Shown here one piece after another: positions 17,738 through 26,848 of a stretch of DNA of 64,000 nt. The notes under the pieces are model-generated. The model had not been told where the DNA came from. It saw only the letters and a program-made list of their open reading frames with translations, and ran no database searches. The position numbers were made by a program, and so were the translations under genes. Each line of letters starts with the position of its first letter. Positions within the stretch are counted from its first letter, which is position 1. Origin of the DNA: Chitinophagaceae bacterium (GTDB lineage Bacteria > Bacteroidota > Bacteroidia > Chitinophagales > Chitinophagaceae); assembly GCA_947372105.1 (NCBI GenBank), contig CANBSH010000001.1, positions 42,135-106,134 on the forward strand, in the 5' to 3' direction.

Positions 17738-18595
17738 ATGATTCATTTCATTTTCAACCCTCATGCAGGGCATCAAAAAAGCACGCAAAAAAGTAAAATC
17801 TTACAACTATTGCGCGAAGTTCCCAATAGTTTAGTTTGGATCACTACGCAACCTTTGGAAGCCACTCAAATGGCTCAAAAAGCCATTGCACAAAAAGCAG
17901 ATAAAGTAATTGCAGTGGGAGGTGATGGAACTATCAATGAAGTTGCTTCTGCTCTTATAGAAACCACCATTCCATTAGGCATTATACCTTTAGGATCCGG
18001 AAATGGATTAGCAAGACATTTAGCCATTCCGCTCCACCCTAAAGAGGCTTTACATGTCGCCTTACATGGAAAAGAAATCGCTATGGATGTGGGACTTATT
18101 AATAATCGACCTTTTTTTTGTACAATGGGAATTGGTTTTGATGCACAAGTAGCTACTCGATTTTCTAAATCTGCACAAAGAGGCTTTAAAAATTATGTAA
18201 AAGCAACTTTAAAAACTTTATTCCATTATCAACCCATCAAAATAAGTTTGAATCATGGGCCATTTGAAAAAGTTTTTTCTTTAACGATTGCCAATGCGAA
18301 TCAGTTTGGAAATAACGCCTATATATCTCCTTACTCTGATGTTCAGGATGCTCAATTAGAAGTGGTTAAAATAAAACCATTAAATATTTTTCAAGCAGGT
18401 TATATGGCCATCCAACTTTTTTCAAAAACAATTCACACTTCCAAGAATACCACTATACAATCTGTGAAATCATTGCATATACAATATGCATCCAAGCAGC
18501 CTTTGCATATTGATGGAGAAGCGCTTTTGACAACCCAGGAAACAATTGAAATAACTATGGAACCCTTATCTCTTTTAGTAGTGGTTCCATCTTAG
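17738..18595 (+). CDS. diacylglycerol/sphingosine-kinase-family lipid kinase
   Basis: The 285-residue protein has the DAGK catalytic domain at its N-terminus: FIFNPHAG near residue 4, GGDGTINEVASAL at 61-73, and PLGIIPLGSGNGLARHL. A second domain with MGIGFDAQVATRFSKSAQRG and the terminal HIDGEAL motif follows. Proteins of this type (YegS, BmrU, DgkB) phosphorylate diacylglycerol or related lipids at the membrane face. The stop codon lies inside the first unit of a five-copy 12-base tandem repeat, so all copies carry an in-frame TAG. Confidence 0.88.
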   Translation: MIHFIFNPHAGHQKSTQKSKILQLLREVPNSLVWITTQPLEATQMAQKAIAQKADKVIAVGGDGTINEVASALIETTIPLGIIPLGSGNGLARHLAIPLHPKEALHVALHGKEIAMDVGLINNRPFFCTMGIGFDAQVATRFSKSAQRGFKNYVKATLKTLFHYQPIKISLNHGPFEKVFSLTIANANQFGNNAYISPYSDVQDAQLEVVKIKPLNIFQAGYMAIQLFSKTIHTSKNTTIQSVKSLHIQYASKQPLHIDGEALLTTQETIEITMEPLSLLVVVPS

Positions 18596-18649
18596 GTTAT
18601 TTCTTAGGTTATTTCTTAGATTCTTTGTTAGGTTCTTTCTTAGACTCCT
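18590..18649 (+). repeat. five tandem 12-base units, each with an in-frame TAG
   Basis: Five consecutive 12-base units start at 18590, 18602, 18614, 18626 and 18638. The first two are identical (TCTTAGGTTATT) and the others differ at two to five positions. The period is a multiple of three, and the stop codon TAG of the lipid-kinase gene lies in the first unit, so every unit repeats an in-frame TAG. The opposite strand is rich in Lys, Glu and Asn codons. It looks like a local slippage expansion; no hairpin was seen. Confidence 0.8.
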
Positions 18650-18752
18650 TTTGTTCAGTTACTTTTTTGTATCACTACAGTCAATTATTCAATTATAAAT
18701 TACATAAAAGGTGTGGTAATTTATTATGAAGCCATTATCTTTGTTACCACCT

Positions 18753-20879
18753 ATGAGAAAAATATATTTTTTTGTGCTTCTCTTTTTAAGTTTAAACGCA
18801 CAAAGCCAAAATAATGTGGCAAAACAAAAAGATACTATTGCGAATAAGTCTGTGAAATCAAATTCTTTAGAAGATGTTATTGTGACGGCTCAAAAAAAAG
18901 AAGAATTAGCACAAAAAATTCCATTGAGTTTAAGCGTTTTTTCAAGTAATACTATTGAACAATTAAAACTATGGAACAATAAAGATATTTCAGGACTTGT
19001 ACCTAATTTATATAGTGCAGACCCAGGTGACCATCGGGATGCCATTAGCCTTCGCGGAATCAGCACCACCTCCTATGACCCTGCTGTCATTACCTATATA
19101 GATGGTGTGGCCCAATTTAATTTAGATACTTATATCCCCACTTTGAATGATATTGAACGCATTGAAGTTTTAAGAGGACCTCAAGGAACTTTATATGGAC
19201 GCAATGCCATGGGAGGCGTGATTAATATTATTACAAAACAACCCAATAATACAACCAATGGATATGCAGAAATCACAGCAGGTAATTTTGGTTTACAAAG
19301 AATCATGGGGAGTATAAAAACGCCTTTGGTAAAAAATAAATTATTTTTCGGAATCGGCATTTTACAACAACAAAGAAATGGATACTATACTAATACAGTG
19401 ACCCAAAAAAGTTACGATCAGCAATCTGAATGGACAGGAAATTATTTTATAAAATATCTACCCCGCCCTAATTGGCAAATTTTATTGAATATTAAAAACT
19501 ATCAAAGTAATAATCAAGGCGCTTTCCCCTTAACTGCTAATGGCATGGAAGATGCATTTCAGCAACCCTATGAGTTAAGCCAAAATGCTGTGACAACTAT
19601 GAAAGATAACACTTGGAATAGCTCATTACTCATCCAGCATAAAGGGAAACACATTGATTTTACAAGTACCACAGCTTATCAACAAAATTATCGTTACTAT
19701 ACTAAACCAATAGATGGAGATTTTTCTCCAATAGACGCTATCAGCATCATTAATAATTATGGTAAAAGCTGGAATAACATTAAAGCATTCACACAGGAAT
19801 TTAAATTAAATTCCTCCCCTAGTATCAATCAAAAAATAAGTTGGACCGCAGGTGCTTTTCTTTTTTATCAAGATGCCCCTTCTAAACAAGCTACTCGATT
19901 TGGGAAAGATGCTAACTTGATGATGATTGGAGATTCTTTATTTAGTATCATCAACGAAACTTCAGTTCAAAAAAAGGGAGTAGAATTATTTGGTCAAATA
20001 AACTATGCTATCCATCCCCAATGGCAGTTGACACTGGGTATAAGAAATGATTATGAAAAACAAGATCAAACAGTAGCGGGATATTATCAACATGATCCAA
20101 GCCCTAGTATCATAAATGTTTTTCCATTCACTCAAGGAAATATTCAATTTAATTCCTTGTCTCCAAAAATTGCATTGAAGTATCAAGTAGCCCCTCAAAG
20201 TATGATGTATTTACAATACAGTCAGGGTTATCGCGTAGGTGGTTTATCTCCTCTTTCTTCCGACCCTTCTCAACCTCCCTTAATTTCATATCTACCAGAA
20301 CATAGTCACAATTACGAATGGGGTATGAAAAATAGTTGGTTACAAGACAAAATTAGACTTCAACTTTCTGCATTTATTACCAAAGTAAATGACGCACAAG
20401 TGCCCACTTTGTTATTACCAGATGCTATAACCGTGATTCAAAATATTGGTAAATTAGAAAGTAAAGGAGTAGAAGTTGAATTGTATGCTGTCCCTACAAA
20501 AGGCTTAACAATGAGTTATCATGGAGGTATCACAGATGCTAGTTATTTAAATTCTGGAAAACATCCTATTATCACACCACAGCACACTCAAGCCATTACA
20601 ATAAATTATAACTATGAAATAACACCTTTCAGTTCCTTCTATATTCAAACCAGAATGCAATGGATGGGTGATACTTATTATGATATTAAGAACGAAATTA
20701 AGCAAAGCCCTTATTTTGTTCAACATTTTAATATGGGCTGGAATCTAAAAGCAAACAATATTTCTATTTGGTGTAAAAATATATGGAACCAAAAATATAT
20801 TGCATACGCATACGATTTTGGAGCCATTCATTTAGGAGATCCAGCCACATTTGGAATAAGTCTTTCCCGAAAATTTTAA
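18753..20879 (+). CDS. TonB-dependent receptor (siderophore/FyuA-like type)
   Basis: From the ATG at 18753 the protein has 708 residues and begins with the signal peptide MRKIYFFVLLFLSLNAQSQ. An ATG at 18726 would add nine residues. The plug domain shows LEDVIVTAQKKEE, VPNLYSADPGDHRDAISLRG, YIDGVAQFN and IEVLRGPQGTLYGRNAMGG, followed by a large beta-barrel and a terminal FGISLSRKF strand. No CarboxypepD_reg domain and no SusD partner are present, so it belongs with iron-siderophore or vitamin receptors rather than glycan uptake pairs. Substrate unknown. Confidence 0.87.
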   Translation: MRKIYFFVLLFLSLNAQSQNNVAKQKDTIANKSVKSNSLEDVIVTAQKKEELAQKIPLSLSVFSSNTIEQLKLWNNKDISGLVPNLYSADPGDHRDAISLRGISTTSYDPAVITYIDGVAQFNLDTYIPTLNDIERIEVLRGPQGTLYGRNAMGGVINIITKQPNNTTNGYAEITAGNFGLQRIMGSIKTPLVKNKLFFGIGILQQQRNGYYTNTVTQKSYDQQSEWTGNYFIKYLPRPNWQILLNIKNYQSNNQGAFPLTANGMEDAFQQPYELSQNAVTTMKDNTWNSSLLIQHKGKHIDFTSTTAYQQNYRYYTKPIDGDFSPIDAISIINNYGKSWNNIKAFTQEFKLNSSPSINQKISWTAGAFLFYQDAPSKQATRFGKDANLMMIGDSLFSIINETSVQKKGVELFGQINYAIHPQWQLTLGIRNDYEKQDQTVAGYYQHDPSPSIINVFPFTQGNIQFNSLSPKIALKYQVAPQSMMYLQYSQGYRVGGLSPLSSDPSQPPLISYLPEHSHNYEWGMKNSWLQDKIRLQLSAFITKVNDAQVPTLLLPDAITVIQNIGKLESKGVEVELYAVPTKGLTMSYHGGITDASYLNSGKHPIITPQHTQAITINYNYEITPFSSFYIQTRMQWMGDTYYDIKNEIKQSPYFVQHFNMGWNLKANNISIWCKNIWNQKYIAYAYDFGAIHLGDPATFGISLSRKF

Positions 20880-20927
20880 TAAAATAAAGCAAAAGAAGTA
20901 ACTTGCTTGTTCAAAATTTAAAACCTT

Positions 20928-21974
20928 ATGATACCTGTTAAATCTTATGCAGCTACTGCTCCCGCAAGTCCTTTAGGACCTTATGAATTTAATCGCAGAG
21001 CGGTGGGTGACAATGATGTACAAATAGATATTTTATATTGTGGTGTTTGCCACAGTGATTTACACCAAGCAAGAGACGAATGGGGAGGTTCTCAATATCC
21101 TATGGTACCTGGTCATGAAATTGTAGGAAAAGTAGTTTCAGTAGGTTCCCATGTTTCTAAATTTAAAGTAGGTGATATTGCAGGTGTAGGTGTAATGGTA
21201 GATAGTTGTAAAACATGTAAAAGTTGTCAAGCCGATTTAGAACAATATTGTTTAGAAGGATTTGTTGGTACCTATAATAATAAAGAAAGAAACAGTGATG
21301 AGATTACTAAAGGGGGTTATTCTACACAAATTGTAGTGGATGAATATTATACTTTTAAAATTTCACCTAATTTAAATTTAGCAGCCGTTGCTCCTTTGCT
21401 TTGTGCTGGGATTACTACCTACTCTCCATTAGTGTATGCAGGTGTTAAAAAAGGAATGAAAGTTGCAGTGATTGGATTAGGAGGATTGGGGCATATGGGT
21501 GTCAAATTCGCAGTATCCTTTGGTGCTGAAGTAGCTGTAATTAGCACATCTCCTTCCAAAGAAGCAGATGCAAAAAAATTAGGCGCCACTCATTTTATTG
21601 TAAGTACGAATGAGGATCAAATGAAACAATACCAAGGTTATTTTGATGTCATTTTAGATGCAGTATCTGCCAATCATGACTATACTACTTACTTAAATTT
21701 ATTAGGAGTAGATGGTAAATTAATGGTCGTTGGATTACCTACGAATCCCCCACAATTAACTCCTTTTTCTATTGTAACGCACCGCAGAAGCGTGATTGGA
21801 TCTTGTATTGGAGGGATGAAAGAAACTCAAGAAATGTTGGACTATTGTGCAGCTCATAATATCGTATCTGAAGTAGAACTAATTCCTATGCAAGAAATTA
21901 ATAATGCATATGAAAGAATGCTTAAAGGTGACGTCAAGTATCGTTTTGTGATTGACTTGGCTTCCTTGAAATAA
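20928..21974 (+). CDS. zinc NAD(P)-dependent alcohol dehydrogenase (YahK/CAD-like)
   Basis: The 348-residue medium-chain dehydrogenase has the catalytic zinc site GVCHSDLH (Cys38, His41 region) and GHEIVGKV. The structural zinc cysteines are in DSCKTCKSCQADLEQYC, and the NAD(P)-binding motif is VIGLGGLGHMGVKFA. The sequence resembles the cinnamyl-alcohol-dehydrogenase/YahK subgroup, which reduces aldehydes with NADPH. Soluble, no signal peptide. It follows the TonB receptor by 48 bases and is closed by a terminator, so it may be co-transcribed with that receptor. Confidence 0.92.
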   Translation: MIPVKSYAATAPASPLGPYEFNRRAVGDNDVQIDILYCGVCHSDLHQARDEWGGSQYPMVPGHEIVGKVVSVGSHVSKFKVGDIAGVGVMVDSCKTCKSCQADLEQYCLEGFVGTYNNKERNSDEITKGGYSTQIVVDEYYTFKISPNLNLAAVAPLLCAGITTYSPLVYAGVKKGMKVAVIGLGGLGHMGVKFAVSFGAEVAVISTSPSKEADAKKLGATHFIVSTNEDQMKQYQGYFDVILDAVSANHDYTTYLNLLGVDGKLMVVGLPTNPPQLTPFSIVTHRRSVIGSCIGGMKETQEMLDYCAAHNIVSEVELIPMQEINNAYERMLKGDVKYRFVIDLASLK

Positions 21975-22000
21975 TAGATCCATTAAATAAAATTCTCTTT

Positions 22001-22027
22001 AAAGGCTTCATCACAAATGAAGCCTTT
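22001..22027 (+). terminator. intrinsic terminator after the alcohol dehydrogenase
   Basis: AAAGGCTTCAT (22001-22011) pairs with ATGAAGCCTTT after a 5-base CACAA loop and runs into TTTTTT. It lies 27 bases past the stop codon. An in-frame ATG of the next gene falls inside the 3' arm, which argues that translation of that gene really starts at 22062. Confidence 0.88.
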
Positions 22028-22061
22028 TTTATGCAATAATTGTTTAGTTTTGGAACACACC

Positions 22062-24473
22062 ATGAGAAAATTACATTCTTTATTACTATTAATCTTCATC
22101 CCTGCATTGACATGGTGTCAAAATGCGCCAATACAAAAAATCACTGGGGTAATTTCAGGAAATATACAAGACGGGAAAACAGGCAAAGCAATACAAGGAG
22201 CTACTGTTATTTTATATTCGAAAGAAAATAAGAATGTGTTTAAAAATAGCATTACCGATAAAAATGGGGAATATATTTTTGACAAAACAAATTTCGGGTA
22301 TTACCAATTATCCATAAAAATGATAGGTTATGCGCACTATCAGTTAGACAGCTTATGGTTGAGGTCCGAAAAAGATGAAATTTACTTAAGTGATATTCAA
22401 TTAAAAGATTCCTCCAACGCTTTAAATGAAGTAGTCGTCTATGCTGAGAAAAAATTAATTGAAGAAAAAGATGGCGTATTAACTTATAATGTAGCGGAGA
22501 GCCCTCTCAATAATGGATCTAGCACTTCGGATATGCTTAAAAACATCCCCTTAGTGAATGCGAATCCAGATGGAAGTATTACCGTTAAAGGAAAAGGACC
22601 CTTAATATTGATTGACGAAAAACCCACCAATTTAAATGCACAACAATTAGCAGATTTACTTGAAAGTTTACCCGCTAATATGGTGGAGAAAGTGGAAGTG
22701 ATGCAAACCCCACCTCCTGAATATGCTACTTATGATGGAAGCGTCATTAATATAGTGACTAAAAAAGGCAGAGTGGGTTTATACCAGCGATATGCGGCAA
22801 GTGCAGGAACCAGCGGTTCTAAGTCCATCAGCTCCCATGTGAATTATAAATCCAATAGTTTTTCATTTAATAGTAATTTTAATTTAGGAATTAATAAAGC
22901 AATAGGAAATTCTTGGTCACATCGCAAAAACATTTACACTGATTCGGTAAATTATTTATATAATGAAAGCTCCTATATCAATAAAAGCATAAACCCTTCT
23001 TTACGTTTACAAGCAAGTGTGGATTATAACAAACAAAGTAATTCCGATTTTGTATATCAGGGAAATTTAAATTATATAGATAACACCAGCCATACTTTAT
23101 ACAGTAATTTAAACAATCAAATGAAAGTATGGAAAGCAAGTAATCGAAATGTGAACTATGATGGCAATACCTATAGCCATGGACTGACAGGCTCCTATAT
23201 GTGGAAATCCAAGACAGGTCTTGAAAAAATTCAAATTTATTCGGGCATCAATTTTGGTAAAAACGTGAATAACAAAAGCTTTTACCAACAATACTTACTG
23301 AGTGATTTACTCCCTAATGGATTAGATTCCACACAGAATCAATTAATGGACAACTACTCTACTTCTTATTATGTAAGAGGGAACTATACTAAGCCATTCA
23401 ATAAAAAGGGTAAAACATTATTTACAAGTGGTTTATCTTTTACCGAAAATGATTATCATACTATTTTAAATGCCAATTACTTAAATAAATTAGACAGCAG
23501 TTTTTACCCTAATGAATTATTAAATAGCGACTTCTTTTTTTATCAAGGAATACTAACGGCACGCATGGGAATTGTATTTATATTACCAGCAGGATGGAGA
23601 ATTACAATCAATGAACAAGGGGAATATACGAATACCCGCTTTCGTTTTATCAAAGGCAATATCCCTAATTCTAATGCAGACTATTGGAGATTTTTACCTA
23701 GCATTACTATTAGAAAAGAATTTAGCAAACAATTTAATACCAGCTTTACTTATCGAGAAACTATTCGTCGTCCAGGTATCACTGAACTCAATCCTAATAT
23801 TGATTATACCGACGCTTATAATATTCGCTTTGGTAATCCATTTATACAACCAACTTTGACCCAAAATATTGAATTTAACCTTAGTTATAACCAACCCAAG
23901 TTTAATATTAATACCACTTATGGTTATAATAAGGTCAATGATGTGTTTAGTTCGGTACGTACCTTAATTTCCACGGGAAAAACACAAACTACTTATCAAA
24001 ATATTTCGGATCAAGACGAATACCATGCTAACATTTGGAGTGGTATCAATGTGAGCAATAAGTTTAAACTAAATATAAGTTCGGGTATTAACTATAACAA
24101 ATATAGCCCTATTGAAAAATTATTGTACAAGTATATTGATGGCAGCTCCTACTATGCTGGTTTAAATTACAGCTACATGCCCAACAATTTAACAATGATT
24201 GAAGCAAGTAATAAATACAACAACTTCGCTTCCCCACAAGGAAAAACAAGAAGTAATATTAGCATGTCGATTAGCTTGCAAAGAAAGTTGATGAATAAGC
24301 AATTAGTCCTAAACCTTGCTGCCATTGATCCTTTTGGCTTAACCACTTATACCGGGTATACTGCTGGAAGTAATTTCACCATTGATAGCTATAGCCAAAA
24401 CAATGTCAAAAATTTTAGATTCACAGTGAGCTATAATTTCAATAAAAATTACACTAAGAAAATAAAAGGGTAG
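22062..24473 (+). CDS. outer-membrane beta-barrel receptor with carboxypeptidase-like domain
   Basis: From the ATG at 22062 the protein has 803 residues. A signal peptide (MRKLHSLLLLIFIPALTWCQ) is followed by a CarboxypepD_reg-like domain (GNIQDGKTGKAIQGATVILYS to about residue 110). A shortened plug-like region (LNEVVVYAEKKLIEEKDGVLTYNV, VEKVEVMQTPPPEYATYDGSVINIVTKKG) and an outer-membrane beta-barrel family domain complete it. These TonB-receptor-like proteins occur in many copies in Bacteroidota, and no substrate can be assigned. An upstream ATG at 22017 lies in the preceding terminator hairpin and is rejected. Confidence 0.85.
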   Translation: MRKLHSLLLLIFIPALTWCQNAPIQKITGVISGNIQDGKTGKAIQGATVILYSKENKNVFKNSITDKNGEYIFDKTNFGYYQLSIKMIGYAHYQLDSLWLRSEKDEIYLSDIQLKDSSNALNEVVVYAEKKLIEEKDGVLTYNVAESPLNNGSSTSDMLKNIPLVNANPDGSITVKGKGPLILIDEKPTNLNAQQLADLLESLPANMVEKVEVMQTPPPEYATYDGSVINIVTKKGRVGLYQRYAASAGTSGSKSISSHVNYKSNSFSFNSNFNLGINKAIGNSWSHRKNIYTDSVNYLYNESSYINKSINPSLRLQASVDYNKQSNSDFVYQGNLNYIDNTSHTLYSNLNNQMKVWKASNRNVNYDGNTYSHGLTGSYMWKSKTGLEKIQIYSGINFGKNVNNKSFYQQYLLSDLLPNGLDSTQNQLMDNYSTSYYVRGNYTKPFNKKGKTLFTSGLSFTENDYHTILNANYLNKLDSSFYPNELLNSDFFFYQGILTARMGIVFILPAGWRITINEQGEYTNTRFRFIKGNIPNSNADYWRFLPSITIRKEFSKQFNTSFTYRETIRRPGITELNPNIDYTDAYNIRFGNPFIQPTLTQNIEFNLSYNQPKFNINTTYGYNKVNDVFSSVRTLISTGKTQTTYQNISDQDEYHANIWSGINVSNKFKLNISSGINYNKYSPIEKLLYKYIDGSSYYAGLNYSYMPNNLTMIEASNKYNNFASPQGKTRSNISMSISLQRKLMNKQLVLNLAAIDPFGLTTYTGYTAGSNFTIDSYSQNNVKNFRFTVSYNFNKNYTKKIKG

Positions 24474-24484
24474 CCACTGGAATT

Positions 24485-24512
24485 GAAGCCTTCTCGAATG
24501 ATCGAGAAAGCT
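24485..24512 (+). terminator. hairpin after the beta-barrel receptor gene
   Basis: AAGCCTTCTCG (24485-24495) pairs with CGAGAAAGCTT (24502-24512) with one C/A mismatch around a 6-base loop. The T-run is short. It lies 11 bases past the receptor stop codon and 4 bases from the 3' end of the converging tRNA gene, so it may separate the two transcripts. Confidence 0.55.
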
Positions 24513-24516
24513 TTGT

Positions 24517-24586
24517 AGCCTCGCCGGGAATCGAACCTGGATTAGGAGCTTCGGAAACTCATGTACTATCCATTGTACTACGAGGC
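24517..24586 (-). tRNA. tRNA-Arg (anticodon CCG)
   Basis: The minus strand reads as a tRNA: acceptor stem GCCTCGT pairing with GCGAGGC, a short D-arm with the loop AATGGATA, the anticodon loop TTCCGAA (anticodon CCG, arginine), and a T-loop TTCGATT. No CCA is encoded (ACA follows the discriminator T). The T-stem has an A/C mismatch (CCAGG with CCCGG) and the outer anticodon-stem pair is T/C. The rest pairs well. Ends were set by eye and could shift by one or two bases. Confidence 0.85.
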
Positions 24587-24630
24587 TAGAAGTGCAAACT
24601 TAAGAAAACTAGCAACAATAAAAGGGATAG

Positions 24631-25833
24631 TTACCGCCGTAATAAGACATGCAAAGCAGCAGGTAAAAATATATTGGTTGGTAAGGAGCGCATGATTTGA
24701 ATATCCTCCCAAAAAGTAGACGTGTTTGATAAAAATTTAAATACGGTAGCAGCTTCGTTTTTCTCAAATATTTTTTTAAAAATAACAGCACCTTGCATTT
24801 TACGATGTTGCAAAATATACAACAGCACTGCATCATAAAATTGATGTCTTGAAGTATGGACTTTAGTAGAAATGTCTTTATTCTTGACTAATTGATGTAC
24901 AATGTGCTTAGACTGTTGTTGAATAAACTGAAAGGCATACCCTGTACTGGCTTTAATAGCAGCACCTAAAGCTCCAATAGCATATATATTTTCCGAAGGG
25001 GATGCAAAATCAAATTGCGTCATGGGAATGGCCCCTTTTTCCTCATGTATAATCTCAAATGATTGATCAGGATAATTTTTTGATAAATAAGCAGCAATCA
25101 CTTCATCATATTCTGTATTGGCTAAAATAGTTTCTGAAAATATAGTGTACTCTACTAATGCTTCTTTTTCATTGAGTGGAAGTAAATACATAAAAGCAGT
25201 AGCCTCTTTTTGTGGCACATTAAAATCCATCAATCTGGCGATGTTAGGCTTGAAAACAGATTTCTCAAATCTTACCACCTTCCCTTTAAAATGTTGCCAT
25301 AAAAATGGTTGAATGTTAGGATGGGGTAAACTATATTTTTGTGCACTCAATAAATCATGCATTTGAAAAGGTAGAATACTCGTAAACACTTTAGATGCAT
25401 AGACTTGCCCCCCTTCATACTGCACTATTGCGCCATTAGTGGAAGATTCTATTTGGAGCACTTTGGCCTGTAACCAACTAACATTATTAGATTGTTTTGC
25501 ATTCTCAATAATGAATTGATAGTAATCTAACCCTTGTATCATTTTATAGGTAAAAGGTGCAGTCGTGAGTTCCTTCTGGAAGGAAGGAGCTAGAATTGAG
25601 ATTTTATCCCATGAATTTTTTACCAAATGTTCAAATGAACTAGTTTCAGTCTCCCAAAAACACCAAGTGCGGTCATTTGACTTTTCTAAATTTTGATCAA
25701 GGACCAATATTGTTTTACCTTCTAATGTAGGTGCTTGTAAAATTTGATACAATAAAGAAAGGCCAGCACAGCCTGCGCCCGCAATAATATAATTGTAGGA
25801 TGATATACTTGAATCTGTTGGTTGATTATCCAT
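24631..25833 (-). CDS. crtY: lycopene beta-cyclase
   Basis: The 400-residue protein begins with a dinucleotide-binding motif (YIIAGAGCAGLSLLY, residues 15-29) and the RTWCFWE motif typical of CrtY-type cyclases. A FAD-cofactor region follows, with MQGLDYYQFI-like spacing and IYAIGALGAAIKASTGYAF. It would close both ends of lycopene to beta-carotene at the membrane. It is the last gene of the carotenoid operon and overlaps crtZ by 8 bases, which suggests translational coupling. Length fits the family. Confidence 0.93.
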   Translation of the reverse strand: MDNQPTDSSISSYNYIIAGAGCAGLSLLYQILQAPTLEGKTILVLDQNLEKSNDRTWCFWETETSSFEHLVKNSWDKISILAPSFQKELTTAPFTYKMIQGLDYYQFIIENAKQSNNVSWLQAKVLQIESSTNGAIVQYEGGQVYASKVFTSILPFQMHDLLSAQKYSLPHPNIQPFLWQHFKGKVVRFEKSVFKPNIARLMDFNVPQKEATAFMYLLPLNEKEALVEYTIFSETILANTEYDEVIAAYLSKNYPDQSFEIIHEEKGAIPMTQFDFASPSENIYAIGALGAAIKASTGYAFQFIQQQSKHIVHQLVKNKDISTKVHTSRHQFYDAVLLYILQHRKMQGAVIFKKIFEKNEAATVFKFLSNTSTFWEDIQIMRSLPTNIFLPAALHVLLRR

Positions 25834-26296
25834 TTTTTTGCAATTCCTCGTCTCTTCTTACTTTATCCCAATATTTTTTTGAAACATAAAGCATGCCAAA
25901 ACTTTCACTATCCTCTTTTCCTAAATTTTTATGATGCATTTTATGCGCCCAACGCAATACTTTAATGTATCGAATATTGGACCTCGTAAACCATTTGATT
26001 CTTTGATGAATAATCACTTCATGTACTACAAAATAAGCAAAGCCATACATCGCAATCCCAGTTCCTAATCCAGCTAACCAAGGCATTTGGTTAAATGTGC
26101 CATAAAATATACACATCATACTAGGAATAGCAAAAATTAGAAAGAAGGCATCATTTTTTTCTAAAATATGGCCAGTAGGTTGATGATGATCTTCATGCAA
26201 GTACCACAAAAAACCATGCATCACATATTTATGCGTCAACCAAGTCACCCCTTCCATTGTTAAAAATGTCAATAACATAACTATTATAAAATCCAT
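25826..26296 (-). CDS. crtZ: beta-carotene hydroxylase
   Basis: The 156-residue membrane protein carries the histidine clusters of the fatty-acid hydroxylase family: HKYVMHGFLWYLHEDHHQP, HEVIIHQRIKW and HKMHHKNLG. These bind two irons. Three or four hydrophobic helices lie between them. CrtZ adds hydroxyl groups at C3 and C3' of beta-carotene to give zeaxanthin. It lies between idi and crtY on the same strand. No ketolase (crtW) is in the window, so zeaxanthin is the likely visible end product. Confidence 0.93.
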   Translation of the reverse strand: MDFIIVMLLTFLTMEGVTWLTHKYVMHGFLWYLHEDHHQPTGHILEKNDAFFLIFAIPSMMCIFYGTFNQMPWLAGLGTGIAMYGFAYFVVHEVIIHQRIKWFTRSNIRYIKVLRWAHKMHHKNLGKEDSESFGMLYVSKKYWDKVRRDEELQKNG

Positions 26297-26312
26297 AAAT
26301 ATTTATTTAATG

Positions 26313-26834
26313 TTAATTAAAATTTGATTCATACCACTGCGCTACTTTCGGAAAAGCGATCTGGAACCATACTGTATATTTATCAGGATAGGTTTCTAAA
26401 TTGCTTTTAACTTCCTCTATAGATTGATATACAAAGTTACCTACTTCCAAAGGATTAGGCGTCACATCTCCATCATATTGTCCAATATAAACATGATCAA
26501 ATTCGTGCTCGCTTAATTCATTGGGAAGAGCGGCTTTATAAATAAAATCAAAAGCCTTAGTGACTGTTGCTTCTATACCCATTTCCTCTTGTAATCTTCT
26601 TGTAACTGCATGGTCTAAAGACTCGCCTGGACGTGGATGACTGCAACAAGTGTTGGTCCAAAGCCCTGGGCTATGATATTTTGAAAAAGCGCGTTGTTGT
26701 AGCAACATTTTACCTTGCTTGTTAAATAAAAAAACGCTGAAAGCACGATGCAATAAAGCTTGCTTGTGCGCCTCCATTTTTTCCATAACCCCTACTTCAC
26801 TATCGTTAGTATCTACTAAGATGACTTGTTCCAC
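26313..26834 (-). CDS. idi: isopentenyl-diphosphate delta-isomerase, type 1
   Basis: The 173-residue Nudix-fold protein has HRAFSVFLFNKQGKMLLQQR, the active-site region TNTCCSHPRPGE with the catalytic cysteine at residue 63 or 64, and RRLQEEMGIEA. The type 1 enzyme converts IPP to DMAPP with a metal and needs no flavin. It supplies DMAPP for geranylgeranyl diphosphate and so feeds the carotenoid genes on both sides. The gaps to crtB and crtZ are 14 and 16 bases, consistent with one operon. Confidence 0.95.
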   Translation of the reverse strand: MEQVILVDTNDSEVGVMEKMEAHKQALLHRAFSVFLFNKQGKMLLQQRAFSKYHSPGLWTNTCCSHPRPGESLDHAVTRRLQEEMGIEATVTKAFDFIYKAALPNELSEHEFDHVYIGQYDGDVTPNPLEVGNFVYQSIEEVKSNLETYPDKYTVWFQIAFPKVAQWYESNFN

Positions 26835-26848
26835 TATGCTATATTTAT

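Noticed and set aside
18726-18752. Longer N-terminus for the TonB receptor at 18753
   Set aside because: The shorter start directly precedes the hydrophobic signal segment; the extension adds no family features, though it cannot be excluded.
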